Part shown: piece by piece, positions 32,230-43,559 of the stretch
How the letters are laid out: the number at the start of each line of letters is the position of its first letter
Position numbering within the stretch: the stretch's first letter is position 1
From: Melampsora larici-populina 98AG31
Lineage: Eukaryota > Basidiomycota > Pucciniomycetes > Pucciniales > Melampsoraceae
Direction of reading: 5' to 3'
Assembly: GCF_000204055.1 (NCBI RefSeq)
Contig: NW_006768821.1
Coordinates: forward strand, 451,055 to 511,218
DNA: 60,164 nt
Position numbers and translations under genes: made by a program
Notes under the pieces: generated by a model
The model's input: only the letters and a program-made list of their open reading frames with translations
What the model was told of the DNA's origin: nothing
The model's database searches: none

Positions 32230-35200
32230 TTAGTCTGAGTTTGACTCGTTTCCACTACTATCAACCACTTCATCTTCTTGAGGATGAGAACCGCCTGCAG
32301 TTGGCCAATGAAACTTGGCAAGTTTTCCTTCGCGTGCAAACGCACGCAACTTCTTGAGACCACCAGCATACGTATCAGCTGGCCTACCTTTAGGCAGGGT
32401 TGAAGCTGGGGTACACTTAGCAAGGTCGTGTTGGTGAGCCATCCTAAGGAAAGTCCTCATAGACGAGTGATTGATGAGGTTGTGGTGGGACTGATACACA
32501 TCATTTAATCCTGAACGTCCCTTAAGGCGATGGAGAAATTCTTGAAGCTAATGTAGTATGATGAGCATCTGTAGTGGAGAATACAGAAAGATAAAAAAGG
32601 ACTCACTAAGGGAACATTGATGGAATAGAGATCTTGAAGACGCTTAATTGATGTTCCAGTACCCTGTACAGAAACATATTCAAACATCACATCATTAAAA
32701 TTAGGTGAGAAAGGACACAAAAAGATTTTTGCTTACGCAGTTATTATAAAAGAATTTTACCCAAAAATTTTGAACCTCAAGGAAGAAGTCCTTTGCTACA
32801 AAGTGTCCTTTACGGCCGCTTGGACACACAAGTAAGTTGTATTTAATTACATCAGAAATCTCTTTGGGTAGTGTCTGGTTGAGTAATATGATCAAACGTG
32901 GAAGATAGTTGGCGTAATGTTTCAATTGGCTCATTCCATGAGCAATCACACTCCACCTTTTCCAAACATGTATCATACGACCCACATCACCAGCAGACAT
33001 CAATCGATTTCCTTCAACTACAGTTGCAAAGTCTTGCAACCGTAGGAGGAATCTGAGATGTTTTTCATCATTAGTATCCTCGGCGTTTTGAATAGCAGCT
33101 GGGCCAAAAAATTGATCATATGTTTGATCAATCACTGTCTTCATTTTATCGGCAGTCAATTTCACTCGATCTTTTCCTACGGTCTCAACATCAAGTTGCA
33201 TGACTCGCCTGCAGATGTATTAGCTCATTAGAAACAATTAGCAGTAAGTAATGATATGTATTACTTACTGGATGCACAGGGTAATCGAGCCTTCGTGGAG
33301 GCGTTCCATTGATTTGATCATGGCAGTAAAATCTTTCTTGCTGGTTGGCTTGTCATAGCGACCTCCAAGTGCTTCGATTCCTCTCCAAGCGCCCATATCT
33401 TTTTGATCAAGATGTGTCCCCCAGTGCCCAAGAAGGATTGCTTGAGAGATGTTCCAAAGAACATGAGCTGCACCAAGTATCATTAGTATATGTTGGAAGC
33501 TTTCCGGAGGGCTTGAGCACGGATCTCGTTCCTCGACAACACTCAAAACGATTCTTGCGGTTCCTAAGTCACCTTCCCAGACTTGGGCACAGCTGGAAAA
33601 CTTTTCTCGAGATAAACCGGTCTGTTGCAATACAGCATTGTATAACTCGCCTACGCCTGCAGTCGAGTTATCGGAAGCCGACATCATCTTGAGCATCATG
33701 ATATCGGGTTTTTCAGCTGGAAGTTCTTGGACTGGAGGCGGGTGTCGGTATGGGATCTTGCTCGTATCGATAGGTTCAGCTATGTATCTAACCATTACTT
33801 GTGCGATTTGAGACTTCAAGGTAAGTTCCCAATCTTGCACTTCGGTAGGTGATGGTAAGATGTTTGAGAGATTAATTTCGTTTTGGCTGGCGTTGTTTAG
33901 GATGGCTTTCAGCTTTTCTGAAGTGAAAGCTTCAGGACTGATGGAGATACCTTCAGGGATCTTCGGTCGATGTATGTAGCCCCAAGAGCCATGCCACATA
34001 GTACTCTCCTTCTCTACAGATGTGGTATGGATGTGTTCTTGGAAATCAATGTTGTCGAGGGTGATAAAGGGAGCTAGCCAAGTTTCTTCTCCCATGAAAG
34101 CGATAATGTTTTTCCTCAATTCCTCTCCTATGTGACGTAAAGCGCGTATAGCTGTCTTTCGATTGACTGCAAGGCCTATGTAGTTCAAATATGCGTTGAC
34201 TCGTTCAGAAACGCCACATGCAAGCATGGTAAGACCATTTTCAACCTGAAGTGCGTTCACACGCCGATTGCAGATGTTAGCAACCACATTACAGATAGTA
34301 CGCGCCACCTAGAACATGTTCAATCATATAAATAAGCACAAATTGTCTCAAGATTCCATGAAGACTGGGCTTACCGACTTATGTCGAGTGTTGACATTCT
34401 CCGAGTGATCCTTGGATTTGCGGTACACATAACCTTCCCAATTCTCGACGTATTGATCATCCTCTCTTAAAGCTCCAGTGACACCTACATCTGAGACTCC
34501 GAGTGGATCAGGATCCACAGCTTTATCTGAATCAGAATCCAATTCCAAGTTGATATTTTGATTGGTAGCAGAGTTCAGAGTGGATTGTGAGTTTGACAAT
34601 TCTTGAGACGAATCAATAATATCTCTATCTAATTCTAGATTCTGTTGACCAGAATGTTGTGTGTTTGGAGATCCTTCGGTTGAATCATCAATATTTAATT
34701 CTAATCTGTTATTTTGATTGAGTGCTGAAGGCAAAGTAGGCGAACATTCTGATTCATCGATAATCATTGAATCCTTATGTCTGATTGCTTTCAGACCTAA
34801 TTGTAAGTTTGGTGATGTGTTGTACGAATCAATCATAGAACTCGAAGAGGTTGTTCTAGGTGAAATGATGTGTTCCAAAGGCAACACCGCCGGAAGGTGT
34901 GTCTTTCCGGAGGACTTCTTTCGCTCGCGACGCTCATCGCGTATCTTATTATCCCGCAGTCGGATGAGGTGACTGTAATCGAAAGCCGATTTGATTAGAT
35001 TGAATAGAAATGGCATCGAGCTTTCAATTGCATCGTTTTGCTTGTTTAAGACTTGGTGATCAAACATAGAAGGAGTCACTTCAGAGGTAGCAATGTAAAA
35101 CCCGTTTGGCACCTTTCCGGATGGTGGATGCTGGTTCTGGACCAACATAACTGCCTATATTCACAGAAGATATCACTACCACATCTTTAAAAGAATTAAA

Positions 35201-35518
35201 TTGTAGCAATTTAACACTAACCTGGGACAAGATGTATTGGTTCCAATAGACACGCCCGTCCTTCGTCTTGACAATATTAGCTCGTATTGCATCAAGTACC
35301 CTTCCGGAGGACTCGAGATTGTTTGTTGAGGACCATGCATTTTGAGCCCTCACTATCACCAGATCTTTTGCTTTTGACAGGAGGTAAGCTTCAAGGAAGC
35401 TTTTAGGGGTGAGAAAATTCGATTTAATGTTTTCCAAGATTCGCTGAATGGCTACCAAAGGAACAGGTGACAATCCTGGGGCCTGAGAAGCCATGGCATT
35501 GTGCTGAGATTGAGACAT
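32230..35518 (-). CDS. DUF6589-family protein, candidate transposase
   Basis: Minus-strand exons 35518-35222, 35154-34375, 34308-33269, 33208-32737, 32663-32607 and 32547-32230 are in phase and give 987 residues. Residues about 1-350 form an N-terminal region with a basic patch (RDERRERKKSSGK) and an Asn/Ser-rich acidic linker. The DUF6589 core covers about 360-880: GVSERVNAYLNYIGLAVNR, TLDNIDF (Asp444), WHGSWGYIHRPK, EKPDIMMLKMM, ASDNSTAGVGE, EGDLGTA (Asp606), AAHVLWNISQ, KRWSVIAHGM and HFVAKDFFLEVQNFWVKFFYN. The tail ends in an acidic patch. DUF6589 proteins are abundant in basidiomycetes and, as far as I know, without assigned function. Spaced acidic residues in conserved motifs would fit an RNase H-fold DDE enzyme. 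That, and its place inside inverted repeats, makes it the likely transposase. The frame is intact. Confidence 0.88.
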
Positions 35519-35817
35519 TTGATAATATAAATTGTTTGATCTTTTAAAACATAAAACAAAAATGTATAAGGTAGGATTTGATGTATATGAGACGTAGACT
35601 GATATGTGAAGAGTTTTGAACATCAAAAGAAAAAGACTTGGTTTTATTTCAAAAATAAAAGACTTATTGCCTGCACATCAAATTTGAAGTTTCAAAATCT
35701 TATTTTGTTTGTTCACAGTGCTCAGAGGCACTTAAAAAATATCTGAATAGGCAGATGTGATAGGAATAGGGCCAGCTAGCTCCAGTTAAAATGCTCACGG
35801 GGGTTGATTGAGTGGAA

Positions 35818-35851
35818 GTGGGACTTTTTGAGGTGGTGAAAAAGTCTCCAC
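35818..35851. promoter_or_regulatory. subterminal hairpin near the right end of the element
   Basis: GTGGGACTTTTT and AAAAAGTCTCCAC form an imperfect stem of about 12 bp just inside the right inverted repeat, similar in position to the hairpin near the left end. Confidence 0.35.
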
Positions 35852-35974
35852 GCCAAACTCAAATTTGAGGAGTCCTGCTCGACCACCAGGCCCGGCCGTT
35901 TAGTCCTAAGTCCCTCACCAGACCCCCGAGCTCGCGAGGAAAAAGGGTCTGACTGTGGGACTTAGTTAAGTTAG

Positions 35975-35983
35975 CTTTGACCG
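35975..35983. repeat. target-site duplication, right copy of the RecQ/DUF6589 element
   Basis: CTTTGACCG in the same orientation as 28820-28828. Confidence 0.8.
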
Positions 35984-37681
35984 TAAGTGGAAGTAGTTGC
36001 CGAACCATTATAATCACCAGTGCTTGACTCACACTGTATCTACCGCATCGATATCAGGATCTTACTGTGAAGGTCATTGTAAGTATGACCATTTAAAACT
36101 ATATCTCTGGTAGAACATTGCACACCTCCTAAAAAACTCTGACTCTTGTCATATCATCAGACAAAGCTCTTTGGAAGTTTGCCCTCCAGTTTCCGTTTCA
36201 TGTCCAGTTGACGTGGCGAGCTTTTTTTTGGAGTACCATGGATCCTCTTAGTAGGATAAAGAGACTACTTACCTCTTCGGTAGGTCCGGATGATTATCAA
36301 AGGAGAAGAAGAACATCAGTAATTGACACGATTTATTGACATTTGAATTTCAGAGCGTACCTACTGAACCACTGTTGATGGTAAATCTTCTTGCCTCTGT
36401 ATCCTGTCACCAATAATTTCTGACCACTTTTTACACGTTCAGCCTTATGTGTGTGAAAAAGGTCACGCGCCTCAAAGCCACTGCACAACTTCGGGTTTCT
36501 GTCAGGATAGGTCTGTTTGACGGGTTAGTATCACGAAAAGCAACAGGGACAAGATAAGCAACACCCATGCTGTAGACAATGATCAAGTCATTCTATCTTG
36601 ATACTTTGAACAGATGGAGTTTTTCTGGCTATTTTGTAGGACCCCACAAAAGTTTCTTCTTTGACCACAGAGAAAGAAAAGTATGTTAGGCAAAGAATAC
36701 ATACACCTTTAATTGGATACATTTTTATGGGGGATAAGCTATTTGGCTTATGTATCAAAAGTTCTTTTTCTTTGTGTGTAAAAATTCTGAGGACTTGTCT
36801 CAATTTTATACCAGCTTCCATGATCTACAACAAAGTAATGTACCATTGCATGCATACACAGCCAACATAGATGCCCTGGATTGAAAAATCCAAGGTATCA
36901 TCAGATATAAACCCGTGGACAGAATTGGTATCTTTTTTCGCCAAAAGATACCTTGGATCAACACCCCCGACAAGATCTGTCCAAGGGTTTGAATCTGATC
37001 CATTCTCTAAAGCTCTTCTAAATGTGAGCATGTCATGTGTTTTATACCTCACATTGACTAGCCTATGGTGGTTGTGGACAGCCAAATTGGACAAAACATT
37101 AAATATGCAAAAATCTTGATGAAACACCCTTTGAAAGCCCCGTTAAGCATATCCCAAGCTCCAGTCTGTTGCCCCAATCATAAGGATCACACTTGGGCCT
37201 TGGTCATTTCTGATTGATATTGTTTGTTTGTTCATCTTTCTTCTCACATCCATTTTCAAATAATTTTTGCTCTATCAGTCTGTGCCAAATATTGCCCCCC
37301 AGATCACGGTAAATCAGTTGATTCAGTGGTCCTTTCATAAGAATTGGAGTTATTCCACTCATGGCCTACATAGATTGGAGTTGAAGAGCTGCAATGTTCC
37401 AGAATATGTGATATAGTCTTCCAAAGACATCATTATATATCATTTGTCCAGTAAACCCAACAGTGTGATTCAAGACAAAGATTTTTTTTTCAAACACTTG
37501 GTTTGTCACAACCAACCCTGGGGCAGTTACGCCTCTGTGGTGTCCTGCAGAGCATGGCGGAACAGTTTTTTGGACCTGTAACATTACAAAGGAGCGGGGT
37601 ACTTGTTACAGGGCCTACAGTCAAGCTGCAAGGTCCTAGGATTTTGTGTTTTTTTGAACAGCTAACATCAGTAACATTAGC
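35984..37681. other. intergenic region, no gene supported
   Basis: The minus-strand frame at 36825-37127 (RRALENGSDSNPWTDLVGG) looks more protein-like than its neighbours and could be a transposon relic, but no domain is recognised. Elsewhere only short AT-rich ORFs are seen. Confidence 0.4.
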
Positions 37682-38443
37682 CCCCTGGGACCGCTGATTA
37701 ACAATTAGGGTATTCAAATATGTACTGAAAATCTCCAGAAGGTATTTTACAGAACACCAGAACTTTTTTTTTGGTGTGTTCTGGCATTCTGGCATCTGGC
37801 AATTTTGAATGCACCAAACTTCCCGAATGTCCACAAAACTCCATGAGTGTGTTATGTACATGATCCAACTCCAACCCCGCGCCCCTCATCCACGCTCTTT
37901 GCCACTCACCCCCACCAAATAACAACACCATCAGCTACTCTAATCACTACACTCATCTAGTTGAAATCAATCTACCACTGATCCTGCAATGCCTCAAACA
38001 AGCCAGCGTTGACTTTTGAAACACTCCATCCATCTGGCAATTAACAAGCGGAATCAGGTCGCACACACCAACTTTTCAACTCTGATCTTTGTAAAAAAAA
38101 GGAATCATGAAAGTCTTTTCATACTTTGGTGCATCCAAGCAATCATCATGCATCAAAACCAACTATCAGAGGCTGCAGTGAATGATGAGCATGATGATGT
38201 TGGATTCAAGGCTGAGAGTATACTGGTATCATTGTTGATCATTTCATCATGCATGTGTATTACATATGGTATGCGGAGTGAAAAAAACTAAGATTTGAAC
38301 AGACTGCTGCAGAAGTTGAACTTTGATTGTTTGCAGAAGGTTTGTGTTTTCCCAAAGTCCAGAAGGGTTCTGGACTTTGAGAAAAAACCTGCTGCAAATT
38401 TCCAGAACATATTTGAATACCCTAGGTGTGGCGGTCCCAGGGG
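37682..38443. mobile_element. 762-bp inverted-repeat element
   Basis: The left end CCCCTGGGACCGC...TAGGGTATTCAAATATGT and the right end (reverse complement CCCCTGGGACCGCC...TAGGGTATTCAAATATGT) form terminal inverted repeats of about 55 bp. Inside, 38353-38379 is a perfect 12-bp hairpin (CAAAGTCCAGAA, GGG loop). No clear target duplication is visible, so the exact outer limits are uncertain. There is no coding capacity. Confidence 0.55.
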
Positions 38444-38490
38444 TTTTTTTGCCCTATTCCCAATTTGGCAAAGGGTTTCCAAGGTTGTCT

Positions 38491-39113
38491 CACTGTGAAA
38501 ATCATTCAACTTCCCCACATTGGAAGAGGAAAATGATTAATAGTACAGTTTGTCATAAAAAGATCCAATACCGCTCACCTGAGCCTCAACACACACACTA
38601 CATATGTGCAGTACGCTAAGTAAATAGTTTTCTATCATGTACATACAGGTCTGCTCAGCTTTTTGCCCATCAGAATATATAAATCACATGTTATACCACA
38701 TGTAACTTTTTTCCCTTGAAAAAAATTGTCCCAAGAATTCATTACATATAATTCTGTAGCTACTCAGGCAATATTTTTGAAGCTATTTCTTAGTAACAGA
38801 AAGGGTATTACATGCAGTTGAGTTGATGAGATTACACCAAAACATTGAGTCAGTGTATGTAGTCTATCTTTTGAATGCTTTTGTCAATCTGAAAAAAGTT
38901 ACAGCATGTATTACATATGAATAACTCATCCTGCTGAGCAGATAACTGAGCAGAACTGTATGTACATGATAACCACCAATTCACTGAGCCTGCTACACAT
39001 ATGTAGTGTGGTTGTTATGGATCAGGTGTGGAGTGATAGATCATTTTATGACAAATGATACTCCCAATCATTTTTTCCTGCCCACTTGGGGAAGTTGATT
39101 AATGTTTGCAGTG
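38491..39113. mobile_element. 623-bp CACTG-ended MITE, copy 1
   Basis: It begins CACTGTGAAAATCATTCAAC and ends ...GTTTGCAGTG, with inverted ends of about 80 bp that include CTTCCCC and TTTGTCATAAAA. The 3-bp target TCT flanks both ends. Copy 2 at 52254-52876 has the same length in opposite orientation. CACT(A/G) ends and 3-bp duplications place the family with CACTA transposons. It is non-coding. Confidence 0.85.
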
Positions 39114-39466
39114 TCTCAACCAATACTCATCCAGACTCATCAAGTCAATTGCTAATCTCCCAAAGAAGACAAATTAACCATTACAAGACCAATTAATATG
39201 GGTTGATGCGTTTGAGAACACAACAAGCAAGGGGTGAAGGTGTGGAACCGCTTCAAGACAGCCACCTGTCTGGTTTACAAAGAGTACATGTTTCTTTCTT
39301 CCTTTTCCTCAGTTTTTTTGTAATTTAATTTTTCACTTACATGTGCTTGCTTCCCTCCTTTGCTGCTTAACATCAATAGTTACTATTAGTACTACCATCA
39401 TTCATATCATTGAATTTACAATCTCATCCGTTTCCCATCAATTATTGAATTTTGGATTCCATCATT

Positions 39467-40171
39467 ATGTCCTCCTCCTCTATGGCTTCCAAAACCCCTT
39501 CCAGACCTATGAGTACTTGTCGCAGAAATCCCATCATCCGCCCAGGGATGGTTGCACCATTGCCTGATTGTCGTAGACAGATGTCAATAACGTCTGACCT
39601 CAAAGATCAACCTCGACAATCAACCAACAAACACAAAGCACCAGCTACCAACCCTGCAGATCCTCCTGAGCCTGTTTCTGAATCCTCCATTGTCTGTCTG
39701 AACCCTGAACTCAAGAAAAAGAAAAAGTCTCATTCAAAGAAGAATCAAGTAGCCCCACCGCAAGAACAAGTTGATCCTTCATTAATTTTCATATCATTTT
39801 TTGTCTTTTGAAATAAAAACTGATATTTGAATGATGCATCCCCTGATTTCACAGCACGTCTCATCAAATTTCACCAGACAGATGTTAAGAGCGGATTCTG
39901 ATGAAGACAGTGCCATCAAAACGGTTTGCAAGAGGCACAAGCCAGACAAAGTGGTGGATAACACTGCAGAGTTAGCTCAACTCAGAAGTTACTACAACCC
40001 CCGTTCCACCAAGAAGGTGATCTCAGTTACTCATAGCAATTCACACTTCCTTCATTTCTTATCTCTTCTTGTTTCTAACTTTCTATTTTCTGTTTGTATT
40101 TCAACTTGTAGGACCAATCGAGTCAGTTTGAGCAACTTGACGGGGAACCTTTGGTCCCTACTCCAATCTGA
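39467..40171 (+). CDS. three-exon hypothetical protein (uncertain)
   Basis: Exons 39467-39769, 39855-40016 and 40112-40171 join in phase with GT-AG borders to 174 residues. The N-terminus is Ser/Pro/Arg-rich (TCRRNPIIRPGM), then there is a Lys-rich patch (LKKKKKSHSKKN), then an acidic DSDED segment and ELAQLRSYYNP. It looks disordered and could be the N-terminal part of a hAT-like or other transposon protein cut short by the TGA at 40169-40171. No domain is recognised. Confidence 0.35.
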
Positions 40172-41586
40172 CAAAGGCTGTCCTGGAAGACTCAAGGAAA
40201 AGGAAGACAAGGCACTTGGAGTGCCTCTTTTGATTGCAGAGAAACGGGAGAGTAAATTGAAACCAGGGGAACTGGTGAGCACAATCAAGCGCGAGCATGA
40301 GTGAGCGCTGTTCTCACTGCGTCACAGCCTGTACACAAATCATAATTCCTATTGTGGCTAATCAAATCATTGAAGTTTCACGTAGATCAATCAGACCAAC
40401 CATTCTGGCCACAAACAACACCAAATTATCACAACACCAAAGGCCATACTCCCTTATTCTTTCAATGTTATCTCATGCTTGTCCTCGATTGATTCAATTG
40501 ATTCTCATAACAGTAGTATGAATCAATGAATAAACACCATTTCTTGTAATACCAGTGGTCTGTGATTCGAAGATTTTGCCAAGAAAGAACAAAAGACAAA
40601 CCAAGGAGAATAAAGGATTTGAATGTTTTCCCTTTTTCTTTTGTATGGCAACGGTGTCATTGGACCAAAAGACCACAATATTTGTGTGACTTAAATCTTT
40701 CAAAAATGTGTGTTTCTTTCAATCATCGTGTTATTGTATTTATCTCTCAACTATACATATGTAACTTGACTTTAGAGTAATAAAAATTGCCTTTGAGCTT
40801 TAGTTTTGATCAACTAGATCAGATTTAGAAAAATTCAAGTATATCAGTGACTGATTCACTCACAGAAATCAAAAATTGAGAGCAAACCTCAATAGCTTGT
40901 TTTGCCTCTAGTGTCTTCTCAACCCCTCAAGCCAATCATATGCCAATGCCTAACTGCATCCTTTGAAAGCGTTTAAGGCTGGTTTAGCTACGGAAGTGTG
41001 AGGCAAATTATGCTAAAAATCCTCTGGGATTGGGGAAGAAGGTGACATATTGAACTTGAGGTGCAACAGATTCTTTGAACCAGAATGTCAAGTTTGGAAA
41101 TGTTTCACTGTGATCTTGATTGTCCAAGATAGTAAAGCCAAAAGATTGATAGAAATGAATTTAAATGTGGCTTGAGTAGCGGCCCAGAAGTTGTGTTAAC
41201 AGCCTTTAATGCAGGGACTCATTTGGTGAACGGGTGTTTGAGTGTACTCAAAACTTTGTGAAATTGGCCTCATACCGTTCCAAATCTTATGAGCTCTGCA
41301 ATTCTGATCAAGATGTGTTGTCAATTATAGCTCATCCAAGTTCTTTGACATGGCTTTTGAATCAATTCCTTTGGATTGCTCAATCAACCTCGGTGACCTT
41401 GTTTGACTTGTGATTTGCTCTGTCTTGTGCATTTTCTTTGAATCTCAAGTCCTGGAAGATAATTTCTTGCTTCAGATGCTGGTTATTATTATGACAGATC
41501 TTTGGTTTTGTTTGGAGGTTTGTAGTGTAGTAGTTGATTCTGATGTGAGGAATTGTGAGCAGTGGTTGCTGGTGGACGTCAACCAA
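40172..41586. other. intergenic region, no gene supported
   Basis: Short ORFs only. The region runs into the assembly gap, so a gene could be cut there. Confidence 0.4.
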
Positions 41587-41686
41587 NNNNNNNNNNNNNN
41601 NNNNNNNNNNNNNNNNNNNNNNNNNNNNNNNNNNNNNNNNNNNNNNNNNNNNNNNNNNNNNNNNNNNNNNNNNNNNNNNNNNNNNN
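41587..41686. other. assembly gap of 100 N
   Basis: Exactly 100 N, the usual placeholder for a gap of unknown length. ORFs that appear to cross it are not real. The sequence just right of the gap is GC-rich and unlike the AT-rich left side, which fits a repeat boundary at the break. Confidence 0.99.
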
Positions 41687-41988
41687 GGATAATAGGGTGG
41701 TCCAAAAATGCGATCTGGTTTTTTAAGCCGCGCACGTGCCCGGATTCTACTTTGTATCCCGCAAATGAACCCGTGGTGTACGTCAGGCCCGGGTGTGCGT
41801 ATGCCCAAATTTGGGTTGGCTTCAAAAACAAGGCAAGCCCGTGGCTCACGTCAGGTTGGCGTGAGCCTGGCGGGCGTCTGGGCTTTTCCCACAGTGTATG
41901 CCAAGCATACCTTGAAGAGCGGGACAATTGTACGCATATAGAGTTTCAAGCACAACAATCTAAAGATTAAAACGTTCACTTTAGAAGA
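41687..41988. other. GC-rich stretch right of the gap, no gene supported
   Basis: Contains GC-rich words (CCGCGCACGTGCCCGG, GGCGTGAGCCTGGCGGGCG) and no supported gene. It is probably part of a repeat that collapsed in the assembly. Confidence 0.4.
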
Positions 41989-41990
41989 TA

Positions 41991-42663
41991 CAGTAGATTT
42001 CAAAAGTCTTGAAATCGACTCGGTCTCGAAATCCACAGATGATCCGTGCGCCTGGCAGTTAAGTTGTGACAGGTGTCAAACTTACCTGGCCGATCAAAGA
42101 AAATACACATGTTGAAATCCCAAACCTGAGATCAAACTCTTCAAACTCACCAGAACTCTCATTAGTTGGTGGAGTAGTGGTAGACAGTCCAGTCGTGCTG
42201 GATGTCGTGTGGATGAGTTTTGTGTTTGACTGGCCCTTTTGCTTTTTGTACAAGTCATATTTTTGTCAAGTTAGTCAACAAAAAAATGTGAACAAAAATA
42301 TCCAATGCGACAACAAAAGTTGCCTTTTTCTTTGTTTTGTTTCATGAAAACAGGCAAGGAAACGGAAGAAACACTTGCTACAAAAAGTTCCAACAATAGC
42401 AAAAGCTGGGACTGAACTCGAGCGGTTGATACTCAGAGGCAAAGCCCACGACACACCAGTGAATCGCTCATCCAAGCAAGCTACAGCAACTTTGAAACTG
42501 AGGCAGAATGGGGTTCTTTGTGGTGATAAAATGGTATCTTTTTGTATGTATGTTCTTCAATCACCCAGGTAAGTTTGACGCCTGCCACAACTTAACTGCC
42601 AGGCGCACAGACCATCTGTGGATTTTGAGACCGAGTCGATTTTGAGACTTTTGAAATCTACTG
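41991..42663. mobile_element. 673-bp TA-flanked MITE with 100-bp inverted repeats
   Basis: The ends read CAGTAGATTTCAAAAGTC inward from both sides. The two arms match over about 100 bp (shared blocks CGACTCGGTCTC, TCCACAGATG, GCGCCTGGCAGTTAAGTTGT and CAAACTTACCTGG). TA flanks both ends (41989-41990, 42664-42665), the Tc1/mariner target. On the minus strand, about 42408-42470 resembles Pol III A and B boxes (see findings). No protein is encoded. Confidence 0.85.
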
Positions 42664-42665
42664 TA

Positions 42666-43226
42666 ATCAGCTCCAAAATTACGTCTATCACACAATACAA
42701 CACATTACAATTCTGATTCCGAAGTGAATTCATAAATTACAAAAAGACAAAAAAGAAAACCAATTGAATACAACAGAGATATCAAGTCTGAACTATGGAT
42801 GGGTGATTTAAAAAACAACAAAGACGTAATCAACTATAGAGATGAGTGAATTTGAATTTGATAGATAGTTTTCAATCAAGTTCCATAGGAACCTCAACAT
42901 TATTCACCTCATTTTCAAAAAGAAGATCAGATTGTTCTCAACAAGAAAGATGATGAATTAAAGTAAGATGAACAGGTGGTTTATAAATTACTAATTGTTG
43001 ATCTTGTTTTGTAAGTAATTAAAGGTGAATCAATTCTATTGATCAGAATTTGACAAGTGATTTTAAGTTGAGTTGGATCAATTGTAGGTGTTGATGGTTC
43101 TGAATCTGATTCAATTGAATTTACACAAAGATTCAATTTGGTTTGATTTCATGAGCAGAATAAACCAATCTCGTTCTTTTATGTGAATCAGTTTTTAACA
43201 AAAGTTTAGGTTTTGGTTTACATCTA
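42666..43226. other. intergenic region, no gene supported
   Basis: AT-rich, rich in AATTG/CAATT words, with no ORF support. Confidence 0.5.
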
Positions 43227-43559
43227 TTCAAGAAATTTGTGTCATGTTGACACAAATTTTTCAAAATCTTTCCTAGCGCCACGCGCCAATACAGGCGCTG
43301 TGCAGCGCAGCAAAGTTGTAACGGGTAGGAGAACTGGTCAACCCCGTCCCCCATATTCATCATCCGGGATTGGGGTCCTTCAAGTCCTTCTACCCTTTGA
43401 ATTTTGTCAAAGGTTTTTTGACACATCGAAAAAAATTTCCCCCAAACAATCCATTGCTACTCCTCAGCAATCTCAAGTATGTTTTTAATATTTGTCACTC
43501 CCATTTCAGATATGGGTCTCTGACTGTGATACTCTCTCTAATCCTTCACCCTTCTAGGC

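Larger units (their letters stand above)
28829..35974. mobile_element. two-gene DNA element: RecQ-like helicase plus DUF6589 protein
   Basis: The element starts CTAACTTAAC and ends GTTAAGTTAG. Its imperfect terminal inverted repeats extend about 120 bp (28829-28945 and 35858-35974), sharing AAGTCCCA, CGCGAGCTCGG, GAGGGACTT-GGACTAA and GAGCAGGA blocks. Direct copies of CTTTGACCG flank it (28820-28828 and 35975-35983), giving a target-site duplication of 7-9 bp; the exact length is ambiguous because terminal G/C bases can belong to either. Inside are two convergent genes, both with intact reading frames, and subterminal hairpins. Target duplication, inverted ends and convergent genes fit a DNA transposon. 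I cannot assign it to a superfamily: the helicase recalls helicase-bearing elements such as Academ, but no XPG nuclease is seen. Confidence 0.8.

Noticed and set aside
28829..35974. RecQ gene considered as a telomere-linked helicase
   Set aside because: No telomeric repeats or subtelomeric arrays are seen, and NOG1 lies 12 kb away; the inverted ends and target duplication explain the location better.
41380..41970. ORFs crossing the N gap on both strands
   Set aside because: The gap length is a placeholder, so any frame across it is meaningless.
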